Assembly: GCF_963678795.1 (NCBI RefSeq)
Contig: NZ_OY787453.1
Location: 186,001-250,000, forward strand
Source: an uncultured Methanoregula sp.
GTDB lineage: Archaea > Halobacteriota > Methanomicrobia > Methanomicrobiales > Methanospirillaceae
Length of the DNA stretch: 64,000 nt
Direction: 5' to 3'
Under the pieces are notes generated by a model that ran no database searches, was not told the origin of the DNA, and was given only the letters and a program-made list of their open reading frames with translations. This document shows positions 56,621-64,000 of this stretch, in pieces (positions within the stretch are counted from its first letter, which is position 1; each line of letters starts with the position of its first letter). The position numbers and the translations under genes were made by a program.

Positions 56621-57719
56621 GGTTATCACCAATATCATTCAGGAAAGCCTCGATCCTGTCGAGATGCACGTGGGGCATGCAGACGATACGGAGGTAGTCC
56701 TGGCAGGTCCAGGACACCTTCCACGGGTCGGGCACCCGCTCTTTTTCGCAGACGAATGTCGCCACATTCACATCCGGGGTAGCTGCCCGTCTGAACCCCC
56801 GGCTCTCCATGCCGGCAATGAGGCGATGAGTGTTTTTCATGCACCCGGTAACAATTGCCGTCATTCCGTCCCTCCCGAGATAGTCAAGGACCGCAAGTGC
56901 CCCGGCAACGGGAGCCCCCGGGCGGGTTCCGCCAAGCGTATACTCCTGTTTCACGGTCAGGTACGGGGTATCGATGTTGAGGGTGTTGAGCAGGTCCGCC
57001 CCCCTCGTCAGGAGACATCCGGCAGGGATCGTGCTCATGCCCATCTTGTGAGGATCGACGGCGATCGTGGTTACGCCGGGCACGGCAAAGTCAAACGGCA
57101 TGGGATCGGGAAGGAACGGGATCACCATCCCCCCGAATGCTGCGTCAACGTGGAAGAATATGTCGTCCTGCACGGCTATCCTGCCGAGCGCGGGAATCGG
57201 ATCTACCATCCCGTACTCGGTTGTGCCGGCAACACCGACGATAGCAATCGTGTTCTTGTCCACGAGTCCGGCAGCTGCATCCGCATCCATGCGGTGATCT
57301 TCAAGAAGTGGCGCCCGGCGCATGGCGAGACCGAGGATATCGCAGGCCTTTTTGAAGGAGAAGTGGGCGGAGCCGGGCACGATAACGTTCGGTGTCGCTA
57401 CCTCGTGCCTGTGGGCCCTGGCGAGCCGGAGGGCCTGGATGTTGGACTCGGTTCCCCCGCTCGTGGCATAGCCTCCCGCATCCGGGCAATGGAAAAGGTC
57501 GCCAAAACGCTGGATCAGGAGTTTTTCCAGGGATGCCGTCCCGGGAAAGAGCCCCGGGTCGCCAAGGTTTGTCTCCATGAACATGCAGTGTGCCCGCACC
57601 GCAACCGGGTGGGGAAGCGTGCACATGGAGCTGAGAATAAACGTATAGTCGAGGTCTTCTTGTTTTTTCCGGCAGAAAAACGAGAAGAGTTCTTCTTCTG
57701 CCCGACCCTTATTCAGCAT
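56613..57719 (-). CDS. mfnA: L-tyrosine/L-aspartate decarboxylase MfnA
   Basis: A 368-residue PLP-dependent group II decarboxylase. It makes tyramine for methanofuran synthesis and, in archaea, beta-alanine for coenzyme A. The PLP lysine is in TIAVDPHKMGMSTIPAG; other hallmarks are GGYATSGGTESNIQALRLAR and FFHVDAAFGGMVIPFL. The ATG at 57719 (MLNKGRAEEELF) lies inside the ppsA 3' end (11-bp overlap); the longer open frame is an artefact. Position as second gene links methanofuran supply to carbon metabolism. Confidence 0.92.
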   Translation of the reverse strand: MLNKGRAEEELFSFFCRKKQEDLDYTFILSSMCTLPHPVAVRAHCMFMETNLGDPGLFPGTASLEKLLIQRFGDLFHCPDAGGYATSGGTESNIQALRLARAHRHEVATPNVIVPGSAHFSFKKACDILGLAMRRAPLLEDHRMDADAAAGLVDKNTIAIVGVAGTTEYGMVDPIPALGRIAVQDDIFFHVDAAFGGMVIPFLPDPMPFDFAVPGVTTIAVDPHKMGMSTIPAGCLLTRGADLLNTLNIDTPYLTVKQEYTLGGTRPGAPVAGALAVLDYLGRDGMTAIVTGCMKNTHRLIAGMESRGFRRAATPDVNVATFVCEKERVPDPWKVSWTCQDYLRIVCMPHVHLDRIEAFLNDIGDNHA

Positions 57720-60000
57720 CTTTTGATCTCGCGGCTTCAAGGATGATGCGTTTCTCCGTCCTTGCCACCGCCTCGCGGATCTTGGCGATCGCATCGATGT
57801 TGGCCGAGATGCTGGTAATGCCGTGTTCCACGAGCCATGCTGCCATCTTCGGGTCGGACCCAGCCTGCCCGCAGATCGAGCACTCCACGTTGTAGGCGCG
57901 GCACATCTGGATCGCATTGTGGATCAGGTGGAGGACTGCCGGGTGCTGGGGGTTGTACATGTCGGCAACGTTCTCGTTGTTCCGGTCAATGGCGAGGGTG
58001 TACTGGATAAGATCGTTGGTGCCGAACGAGGCGAACTTGATCCCGCACTTGATGAAGTCCTCGATCATGATCGCGCTCGACGGGATCTCGATCATAATCC
58101 CAAGGGTGACATTCTCGACGTCCACGCCGCAGGCCCGCATCATCTCTTTTGCTGCAAGGAACTGGTCGGGGTGGGATACCATCGGGAACATGATGCCGAG
58201 GTTCTCGTAGCCTTCGCTCCAGAGACGCTTGAATGACTCCACCTGGAGCCGGAACTGGTCGGGGCTCTGGAGATCGCGGCGGATGCCTCTCCAGCCGAGC
58301 ATCGGGTTGTGCTCGTGCGGCTCATTCTCGCCGCCTTTCATGTTCCGGAACTCATCGGTCGGGGCATCGAGCGTGCGCACCCAGACAGTCTTTCCCGGGA
58401 AAGCGTCGAGCACGATCTTGATGCCGTCGTGGAGCTCCTTGACGAACTCCTCCTCCTTGTTGTTTGTAATGAACCAGCCGGGTGTCTTGTTCAGGCCGAG
58501 GATCAGGTGCTCGATCCTGAGAAGCCCGACGCCGTCTGCGCCGGTTGCTGCTGCCCGGGCTGCTGCCTCGGGAATCGAGACGTTCACCTTGACGCTTGTT
58601 GCGGTGATAATCGGGGCATGGGCGATAACTGCCTGCTGCCCGGGCCCTGCTGCCGTTGCCGCTGCTGCAGGTGCGACCGCGCCTTCGTAGATGAGACCCA
58701 GTTCGCCGTCAACCGTAACGAGTTGCCCGTTTTTAAGAACTGCTGTTGCCGTTTTGGTTCCGACCACAGCCGGTGTGCCCAGTTCCCGGCTGACGATAGC
58801 CGCGTGGCAGGTCATCCCGCCTTCATCGGTTACAATCGCAGCGACTTTGCGCATTGCCGGGACCATGTCCGGGTTCGTCATCTTCGTGACCAGGATATCG
58901 CCCTCTTTTACCGAGCCGGTGTCCTTGACATCGCGGATGATGACGACTTTCCCTGAAGCTATGCCGGGTGCAGCACCCTGGCCCTTGATCAGAATATTCG
59001 CGCTTGACGTGTTTCCTGACATGCCCTTTGCCTCCTTCCTGTTCCCGATGGTTGTGATCGGGCGGGACTGGAGAATATAGAATGTTCCGCTGACAATGCC
59101 CCACTCGACATCCTGCGGCACGCCGTAATGGTTCTCGGCGATCTTGCCGTACATTGCAAGCTTCTCCACCTCTGCGTCCGAGAGCACCTGCTTGTCCTGA
59201 CGGTCCTTTGGCACGTCAGCAAGTTTTGTGCCATTGTCGCCATCGGCGATGATCTCCACTTTCTTGTTGGAGATGAGCGTGTCCACGACTTTCTCTGTTC
59301 TTTGGTCAAAAACGTATTTGTCGGGAGAGACTGAACCCGAGACCACGGCTTCCCCAAGTCCCCACGATCCCTCGATGATCGTCAGTGGTTCACCGGTTAT
59401 CGGGTGGGACGTGAACATGACCCCGGCCTTCTCGGAATGGACGAGCTGCTGGACAACGACAGCGATATTCACGGTATGGTCGTCGAATCCCTGCTTGGCC
59501 CGGTAATAGATTGCCCGCGCACCATAGAGGGATGCCCAGCATTTCTGGACTGATACAAGAAGGTTCGCTTCTCCCTTGATATTGAGATAGGTCTCCTGCT
59601 GGCCGGCAAAACTGGCATCCGGAAGATCCTCGGCAGTGGCGCTCGACCGCACCGCAACGATGAGATCGGTATTCGACATCTTCTTGTAGGCTTTCCTGAT
59701 CTCGTCCCGAATAGCAGCTGGCATCTTTGCCTTGAGCACCAGCGTTTTTGCCTGCTCGGCCGCTTTTTCAAGTGCCTCGTTATCCTCGACATCGAGTCGT
59801 TCGAACGATGCAAAAATCTTCTTTTCAAGACTGGTCTCGACTAAAAACCTGCGGAAGGCCTGAGCCGTGACTACGAAGGCTTTCGGTACCGGGAGGCCGA
59901 TGGATGCCATCTCCCCAAGAGATGCCCCCTTGCCCCCGACCGAAATGATATCCTCCTTCCTGATCTCCTCGAGCCATAGAATGTTGGGCACTTCTTTCAT
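57709..60000 (-). CDS. ppsA: Phosphoenolpyruvate synthase
   Basis: A 763-residue enzyme that makes PEP from pyruvate and ATP for gluconeogenesis. Order: N-terminal ATP-binding domain (ISVGGKGASLGEM, AVRSSATAEDLPDASFAGQQET), central swivelling domain with catalytic His in GGMTCHAAIVSREL, and C-terminal PEP/pyruvate domain with the catalytic Cys in CSICGQAGSD. The ATG at 60000 (MKEVPNILWLEEI) has GGTG upstream; the start at 60081 is less likely. A linker rich in Ala/Gly (AAATAAGPG) lies before the C-terminal domain. First gene of a seven-gene operon and divergent from serA. Confidence 0.95.
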   Translation of the reverse strand: MKEVPNILWLEEIRKEDIISVGGKGASLGEMASIGLPVPKAFVVTAQAFRRFLVETSLEKKIFASFERLDVEDNEALEKAAEQAKTLVLKAKMPAAIRDEIRKAYKKMSNTDLIVAVRSSATAEDLPDASFAGQQETYLNIKGEANLLVSVQKCWASLYGARAIYYRAKQGFDDHTVNIAVVVQQLVHSEKAGVMFTSHPITGEPLTIIEGSWGLGEAVVSGSVSPDKYVFDQRTEKVVDTLISNKKVEIIADGDNGTKLADVPKDRQDKQVLSDAEVEKLAMYGKIAENHYGVPQDVEWGIVSGTFYILQSRPITTIGNRKEAKGMSGNTSSANILIKGQGAAPGIASGKVVIIRDVKDTGSVKEGDILVTKMTNPDMVPAMRKVAAIVTDEGGMTCHAAIVSRELGTPAVVGTKTATAVLKNGQLVTVDGELGLIYEGAVAPAAAATAAGPGQQAVIAHAPIITATSVKVNVSIPEAAARAAATGADGVGLLRIEHLILGLNKTPGWFITNNKEEEFVKELHDGIKIVLDAFPGKTVWVRTLDAPTDEFRNMKGGENEPHEHNPMLGWRGIRRDLQSPDQFRLQVESFKRLWSEGYENLGIMFPMVSHPDQFLAAKEMMRACGVDVENVTLGIMIEIPSSAIMIEDFIKCGIKFASFGTNDLIQYTLAIDRNNENVADMYNPQHPAVLHLIHNAIQMCRAYNVECSICGQAGSDPKMAAWLVEHGITSISANIDAIAKIREAVARTEKRIILEAARSKDAE

Positions 60001-60179
60001 GCTCGCACCACTTATGATCTCATCTCCCGTCACTTTAATAATTATCATACCTGTTGGTAATCTTCCGCGAAAATATACCAAAAATAGCCGGCATTTCCAG
60101 CCAGGAATGCTGGGAGCGCCCGCCCGGCACAGGAAGAATAACCCTCTTTAAGTCCGGTGCTGATAATATATGGGTTTTT

Positions 60180-61784
60180 ATGGCAAACGCAAGAGTGCTC
60201 GTCAGCGATCCGCTGGCGGAAGAAGGGCTTGCAATTCTCAGGGCGGCCGTTGACGTGGATGTCAAAACCGACCTGAAGGACAATGAGCTCTGCAAGATTA
60301 TCGGGAATTACGATGCCCTGCTTGTCCGGAGCGGCACCGAAGTGACCGCACAGGTGATCGAGGCCGGCAGGAAGCTGAAGTTCATCGGCCGGGCCGGTGT
60401 CGGTGTGGATAATGTCGATGTTGAGGCGGCAACCCGCAAGGGTATCATTGTCGCAAATGCCCCCGAGGGCAATACGCTTGCCGCTACTGAACACACCATG
60501 GCGATGATGCAGTCGCTCGCCCGGAACATCCCGCAGGCGAACGCGAGCCTGAAGAAGAAGGAATGGAAACGCTCCAAATTCATGGGTGTCGAGCTCAATG
60601 AGAAGACACTCGGTATTGTCGGCTTTGGCCGTATCGGGCGCGAAGTGGCAAAGAGGGCGAATGCCATGGACATGAAGTGCGTGGCTTATGATCCGTTCAT
60701 AACAAAGGAGCGGGCGGCCCAGCTCGGTGTTGAGATGATGTCGATGGCAGATCTCTTCAAGGTGGCAGATGTCATCACGGTCCATACCCCGCTGATCCCG
60801 GAGACCCGGCATGTTATCAATGCCAGGAGCATCGCGACGATGAAAGACGGTGTCCGGATCATCAACTGCGCCCGTGGCGGTATCATCGACGAGAAGGCGC
60901 TCTACGATGCGATCAAGAGCGGCAAGGTTGCAGGAGCTGCCCTCGATGTCTTCGAGGAAGAGCCCCCGACCGAGTCCCCGCTCCTGACCCTCGACCAGGT
61001 CATTGTCACTCCTCACCTCGGGGCGAGTACTGTTGAGGCACAGCTGAATGTTGCGGTGTCCGTTGCAAAGCAGTGTATCGAAGTCCTGAACGGCCGGTCC
61101 GCAAAATATGTAGTGAACGCACCCATGGTTCCCCCGGAGCATGCTGAGGTGCTCGAACCCTATGCCCAGCTTGCCGAGAAGATGGGCAGGTTTGCGATCC
61201 AGACTGCCGGAGGCCGGCTGTCGTCCGTTGAATGCATCTATGGCGGGGAGCTCTCTGCGTACGCGGGCAGCATGAAGTTTGTGACACGCCTTGCCCTGAA
61301 AGGACTCCTCGATCCGATTCTCCAGCAGCCCATCAACATCGTGAATGCGGAGTTCATTGCAAAGGAACGCGGCATTGCCGTGAGCGAGACCGTTACCCAG
61401 GAGTCCGAGGGATTCAAGAACCTCATCACGCTGAAGATCAAGACCGACAAAGGCAATGAATCGGTCAGCGGCACCGTCTTTTTCAAGGGCCGGAGCCGGA
61501 TTGTCGCGGTTGGCGGGTACACGATGGACATGATCCCCGAAGGGTACGTAATAGTTTCACGCCACCTAGACAAGCCCGGCGTCATCGGGCGGGCATCCAC
61601 GATCCTGGGGAAGAACAACATCAACATCGCGGGCATGCAGGTCGGCCGCATCAACCCAGAACAGGAAGCCATCATGGTCCTGAATGTGGACAGCGAAGTT
61701 CCCGCAGCCGTTATGGACGAGATCCGGGGTATGCCCGGTATCTTCACCGCAACGTTTGCCAAGATAACATCTCAGAAGATCTGA
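60180..61784 (+). CDS. serA: D-3-phosphoglycerate dehydrogenase
   Basis: A 534-residue NAD-dependent enzyme opening serine synthesis from 3-phosphoglycerate. GFGRIGREVAKRANAMDM is the NAD-binding loop; catalytic Arg, Glu and His lie in INCARGGIIDE, DVFEEEPPTE and VIVTPHLGAS. A regulatory intervening domain and a C-terminal ACT domain (LDKPGVIGRASTILGKNNIN) follow, the long type in which serine may inhibit. The ATG at 60180 (MANARVLVSD) has no obvious ribosome-binding site, so a short or leaderless start is likely. It is divergent from ppsA and ends before a T-run. Confidence 0.95.
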   Translation: MANARVLVSDPLAEEGLAILRAAVDVDVKTDLKDNELCKIIGNYDALLVRSGTEVTAQVIEAGRKLKFIGRAGVGVDNVDVEAATRKGIIVANAPEGNTLAATEHTMAMMQSLARNIPQANASLKKKEWKRSKFMGVELNEKTLGIVGFGRIGREVAKRANAMDMKCVAYDPFITKERAAQLGVEMMSMADLFKVADVITVHTPLIPETRHVINARSIATMKDGVRIINCARGGIIDEKALYDAIKSGKVAGAALDVFEEEPPTESPLLTLDQVIVTPHLGASTVEAQLNVAVSVAKQCIEVLNGRSAKYVVNAPMVPPEHAEVLEPYAQLAEKMGRFAIQTAGGRLSSVECIYGGELSAYAGSMKFVTRLALKGLLDPILQQPINIVNAEFIAKERGIAVSETVTQESEGFKNLITLKIKTDKGNESVSGTVFFKGRSRIVAVGGYTMDMIPEGYVIVSRHLDKPGVIGRASTILGKNNINIAGMQVGRINPEQEAIMVLNVDSEVPAAVMDEIRGMPGIFTATFAKITSQKI

Positions 61785-61787
61785 GAA

Positions 61788-61802
61788 CACTCTTTTTTTT
61801 AT
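61788..61802 (+). terminator. T-rich transcription terminator after serA
   Basis: CTCTTTTTTTTATC follows the serA stop within 10 bp. Archaeal RNA polymerase stops at such T-runs without needing a hairpin. Confidence 0.45.
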
Positions 61803-61889
61803 CAGATACATCATCCGCGTTGGTTGTACGGTAACGTATTATCGGGATGTTTCCCGCCGTTCCTGCAGGGCACCGGTCTGCAGTTCCTG

Positions 61890-62555
61890 TCAGCATCCAA
61901 TGAACTCTTCTGCCACCCGCCGGCAGAGCCGGTTGCTCTCCGCTATATACCTGGGCGTATCGCGTTCGATCTTTAACTGCTGGAATGCACTCAGGTCCTT
62001 TGACCAGTCACGGATGATCTCACCGGTGAGTTCAAGGTGAAACTGCAGGCCCAGCGCATTCCGGCAGGAAAATGCCTGGTTCCTGACCCGGTCCCCGTAC
62101 GCGAGCAGCCGGCCCCGGTACGGGATCTCAAAAGTCTCGCCATGGAGCTGGAAGACCCGGAACTGGTCCGGGAATGCGTTAAATGCCCCCGTTGCCTCCA
62201 CGGCCCGGCAAAGCGCGTGCCACCCGGTCTCCTGGATGAACGGGTACACTTTGGCGCCATTGGCCGATGCAATGAGCTGGGCCCCGAGGCAGATACCAAG
62301 GACCTTACGGCCGGTCTTTGCCGACCGCCGGATGAGTTCTTTCTCCTGGGCCAGCCAGAAGTAATCTTTCTCGTCATTGACGCTCATCGGTCCCCCGAGA
62401 AAAACGAGATGCGAGGCGTTGATCCTGCAGGGGACTTCGCCCGTATCGTACAGGTTGATGTATTCGAACTGAATACCGGCCTCCTCAAAGATCGTCTCGA
62501 AATAACCGGCGGGCTCGTTTGCAACATGCTGGAAGATTGCGATCTTTTTCTCCAT
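61890..62555 (-). CDS. Class I glutamine amidotransferase-like protein
   Basis: A 221-residue GATase1-fold protein. The nucleophile elbow is LGICLGAQLIA (Cys about 98), and the His-Glu pair is in LGLQFHLELTGE near residue 171. FLGGPMSVND is the oxyanion loop. Single-domain members resemble GMP synthase-like amidotransferases and gamma-glutamyl hydrolases; the acceptor is unknown. It converges with serA and stands alone. Confidence 0.88.
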   Translation of the reverse strand: MEKKIAIFQHVANEPAGYFETIFEEAGIQFEYINLYDTGEVPCRINASHLVFLGGPMSVNDEKDYFWLAQEKELIRRSAKTGRKVLGICLGAQLIASANGAKVYPFIQETGWHALCRAVEATGAFNAFPDQFRVFQLHGETFEIPYRGRLLAYGDRVRNQAFSCRNALGLQFHLELTGEIIRDWSKDLSAFQQLKIERDTPRYIAESNRLCRRVAEEFIGC

Positions 62556-62779
62556 ATACCCCGTCTTTTATTTCCCTGTATTAAATATGGGCGGTTTTCT
62601 CTTCCGGGCGAATCTTCCGGCGATGACCGGGTAACGTTTCCCATAAAACCGGAGGCGGTACTCATGATCCCGTTCCCCGGGATATCTTGTGTGCAGATCC
62701 CGGTCATCTCCTCAATTGCCTTTTTCTGGCACCTGCCCAGTCCTGCCGGTGACAGATAATGTATCGGGCTGTTGACGGT

Positions 62780-64000
62780 TCATTCCCGCAGGCTGGTTTT
62801 TGATTGTTCCCGTGCGGGCTCCGCCCTATTCCGGTCCGTAGTGTCAAAAATAACCCCGTCGAAAATGAACTGGCCGTTTTCCATGACCGGGCTGCCTACC
62901 GCATCCACCCGGATCGTTTCTCCGGAGGGCTTGATATACCGGCCTTCAAACTCCCAGAGACTTTTGTTGCGGATTGCGTGCTGGATTGAGCTGAGAAACC
63001 GTTCCCGGTCTTCAGGAACGATACCCTCGATCGCCCGGGCAAAAAATATCACCGGATCATTATCCAGGCCGAGGATCTCCCGGCTGCGCCTGCTGATATA
63101 ATCAAATCCGAGCGTACCGTCCGGGGTCACGTGGCCCCGGCAGATGACACCGGGTATGTTGGCAGCCATTGCATCCAGTTGATGCTCACTCTTCCGTAAT
63201 GCATCCTCCGCCCGTTTGCGTCCGGTGATATCGATGAGGAGGAGGAGAATGGCAGGATTGCTCCTGTATCGGAGGGGTGCTCCTTTGACGATTACTGATC
63301 TCCGGGCCCCGCTCTTTGTGACCACATCGATCTCATACGATGACATATCCCCTGCTTTCCGGCGGGATGCCATGCGTGAAATTACGGTATCGCGATACTC
63401 CTCTGCAACAAAGGTAAGCACATGCGTACCAACGAGCGTGTCTGCATCATACCCCAGAGCCCGCGCCGAGGCGGGGTTCACATAGAGGAGTTTCCCGTCC
63501 TCCCCATATACGGCGATATAATCGGGAAGGTTCTCCACGAGGCCACGATTGAATAACTCGCTCTCTTTCAGCGCCTTGTCGGCAACATCTTTCTGGATGG
63601 CAAGCGAGATGGCGCGGCTCAGCCCTTCAAGCATAGTATCCTCATCGGGGGATATCCTGTGACGGGCAAAGATGGCAAAAACGCCCAGTGACCTGCCGCC
63701 CGGAGGTTTTAACTGGTAGCCTGCAAAGGATTCAAGTCCAATCGCCCGGGCCCATCCATGATCATGTATACGGGGATCGTGCGGGGCGTCGTTGGTCAGG
63801 AACTTGCTCTCATCCCCCGATGCAAGAAGCCCGATTTTATATGCCCCGTACGGGATGCGCCGGTGAACGTGCCCGTCAATATGGGCGTACCTCCCCGAGC
63901 TTGCCTTCAGATGCAGGCAGTTGTCGCGGAAATGGCAGGCATGCGGTCCTTCCGTTACACCGGTATGCATGCAACCGTCGTTGCAGAGATCGCCTCTCTC
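62780..64000 (-). CDS. GAF-PAS-PAS sensor protein, N-terminus beyond the window
   Basis: The reading frame is open to the right edge, so the gene is cut off. The visible part (about 406 residues) contains a Cys-rich GAF-like domain (GDLCNDGCMHTGVTEGPHACHFRDNC and GARAIGLESFAGYQL-type segment), a PAS domain (YIAVYGEDGKLLYVNPASARALGY) and a second PAS domain (PDGTLGFDYISRRSREILGL) with a C-terminal DRNRAEPAREQSKTS. No kinase domain follows before the stop. The Cys-rich entry could bind a metal or sense redox state. An ATG at 63970 is in frame but probably internal. Confidence 0.8.
   Translation of the reverse strand, partial: ERGDLCNDGCMHTGVTEGPHACHFRDNCLHLKASSGRYAHIDGHVHRRIPYGAYKIGLLASGDESKFLTNDAPHDPRIHDHGWARAIGLESFAGYQLKPPGGRSLGVFAIFARHRISPDEDTMLEGLSRAISLAIQKDVADKALKESELFNRGLVENLPDYIAVYGEDGKLLYVNPASARALGYDADTLVGTHVLTFVAEEYRDTVISRMASRRKAGDMSSYEIDVVTKSGARRSVIVKGAPLRYRSNPAILLLLIDITGRKRAEDALRKSEHQLDAMAANIPGVICRGHVTPDGTLGFDYISRRSREILGLDNDPVIFFARAIEGIVPEDRERFLSSIQHAIRNKSLWEFEGRYIKPSGETIRVDAVGSPVMENGQFIFDGVIFDTTDRNRAEPAREQSKTSLRE

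Noticed and set aside
56559..57746. 395-codon plus-strand frame across mfnA and the phosphoribosyltransferase
   Set aside because: Antisense to genes with clear catalytic motifs.
60045..61142. 365-codon minus-strand frame opposite serA
   Set aside because: Shadow of serA; the NAD-binding loop and ACT domain are on the plus strand.

Overview
The window is a stretch of a methanogenic archaeon's chromosome, most likely order Methanomicrobiales and Methanoregula-like. The 16S and 23S rRNA sequences are archaeal. There are TATA-box promoters, archaeal cofactor genes (mptE for methanopterin, mfnA for methanofuran), dph2, a class III (archaeal type IV) pilin, and a family of PAS-rich REC/histidine kinases typical of that order. 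The genus is an inference from general sequence character; no alignment was run.

Region 1 (1-9.4 kb) is a type I-B CRISPR-Cas locus on the minus strand: cas8 (Cst1-like, CxxC/CxxC), cas7 (Cst2/DevR-like), cas5, cas3, cas6, cas1, cas2, cas4, a short leader, then an array of 15 complete repeats plus one cut by the left edge. The genes overlap or nearly abut and one TATA box lies upstream of cas8. The effector genes look clearly more AT-rich than the adaptation genes. Region 2 (9.4-13.2 kb) is accessory DNA: an AAA_14/DUF4143 ATPase between two 135-bp direct repeats, each carrying a start site for a 37-codon ORF, then a ParE/RelE-type toxin-antitoxin pair and an uncharacterised protein.

Region 3 (13.2-31.4 kb) holds a possible structured RNA, a small membrane-anchored protein, an operon of an RCK-N/DHH phosphoesterase with MptE and a radical SAM protein, tRNA-Lys(CTT), and three related PAS histidine kinases. 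Among these lie rubrerythrin, an archaeal pilin, an iron-sulfur flavoprotein and a methyltransferase-like gene whose reading frame is broken by TGA at an expected Trp position. Region 4 (31.4-38.2 kb) has a heterodimeric ABC exporter, a cupin with a look-alike promoter, an uncharacterised protein and an esterase. Region 5 (38.2-44.1 kb) is the rRNA operon: three tandem promoters, 16S, a spacer with a shrunken tRNA-like element instead of a full tRNA, 23S, tRNA-Cys(GCA) and two 5S genes. Inverted flanks around 16S and 23S can form the usual archaeal processing stems.

Region 6 (44.1-53.1 kb) has a radical SAM protein, hydrolases, two related DUF6159-like membrane proteins, a TylF-like methyltransferase and an IS5-family transposase. 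Region 7 (53.1-60.0 kb) is a tight minus-strand operon: ppsA, mfnA, a purine phosphoribosyltransferase, dph2, a METTL5-like methyltransferase, an MFS transporter and a 59-residue membrane protein. Divergent serA, a class I glutamine amidotransferase and an edge-truncated GAF/PAS sensor close the window.
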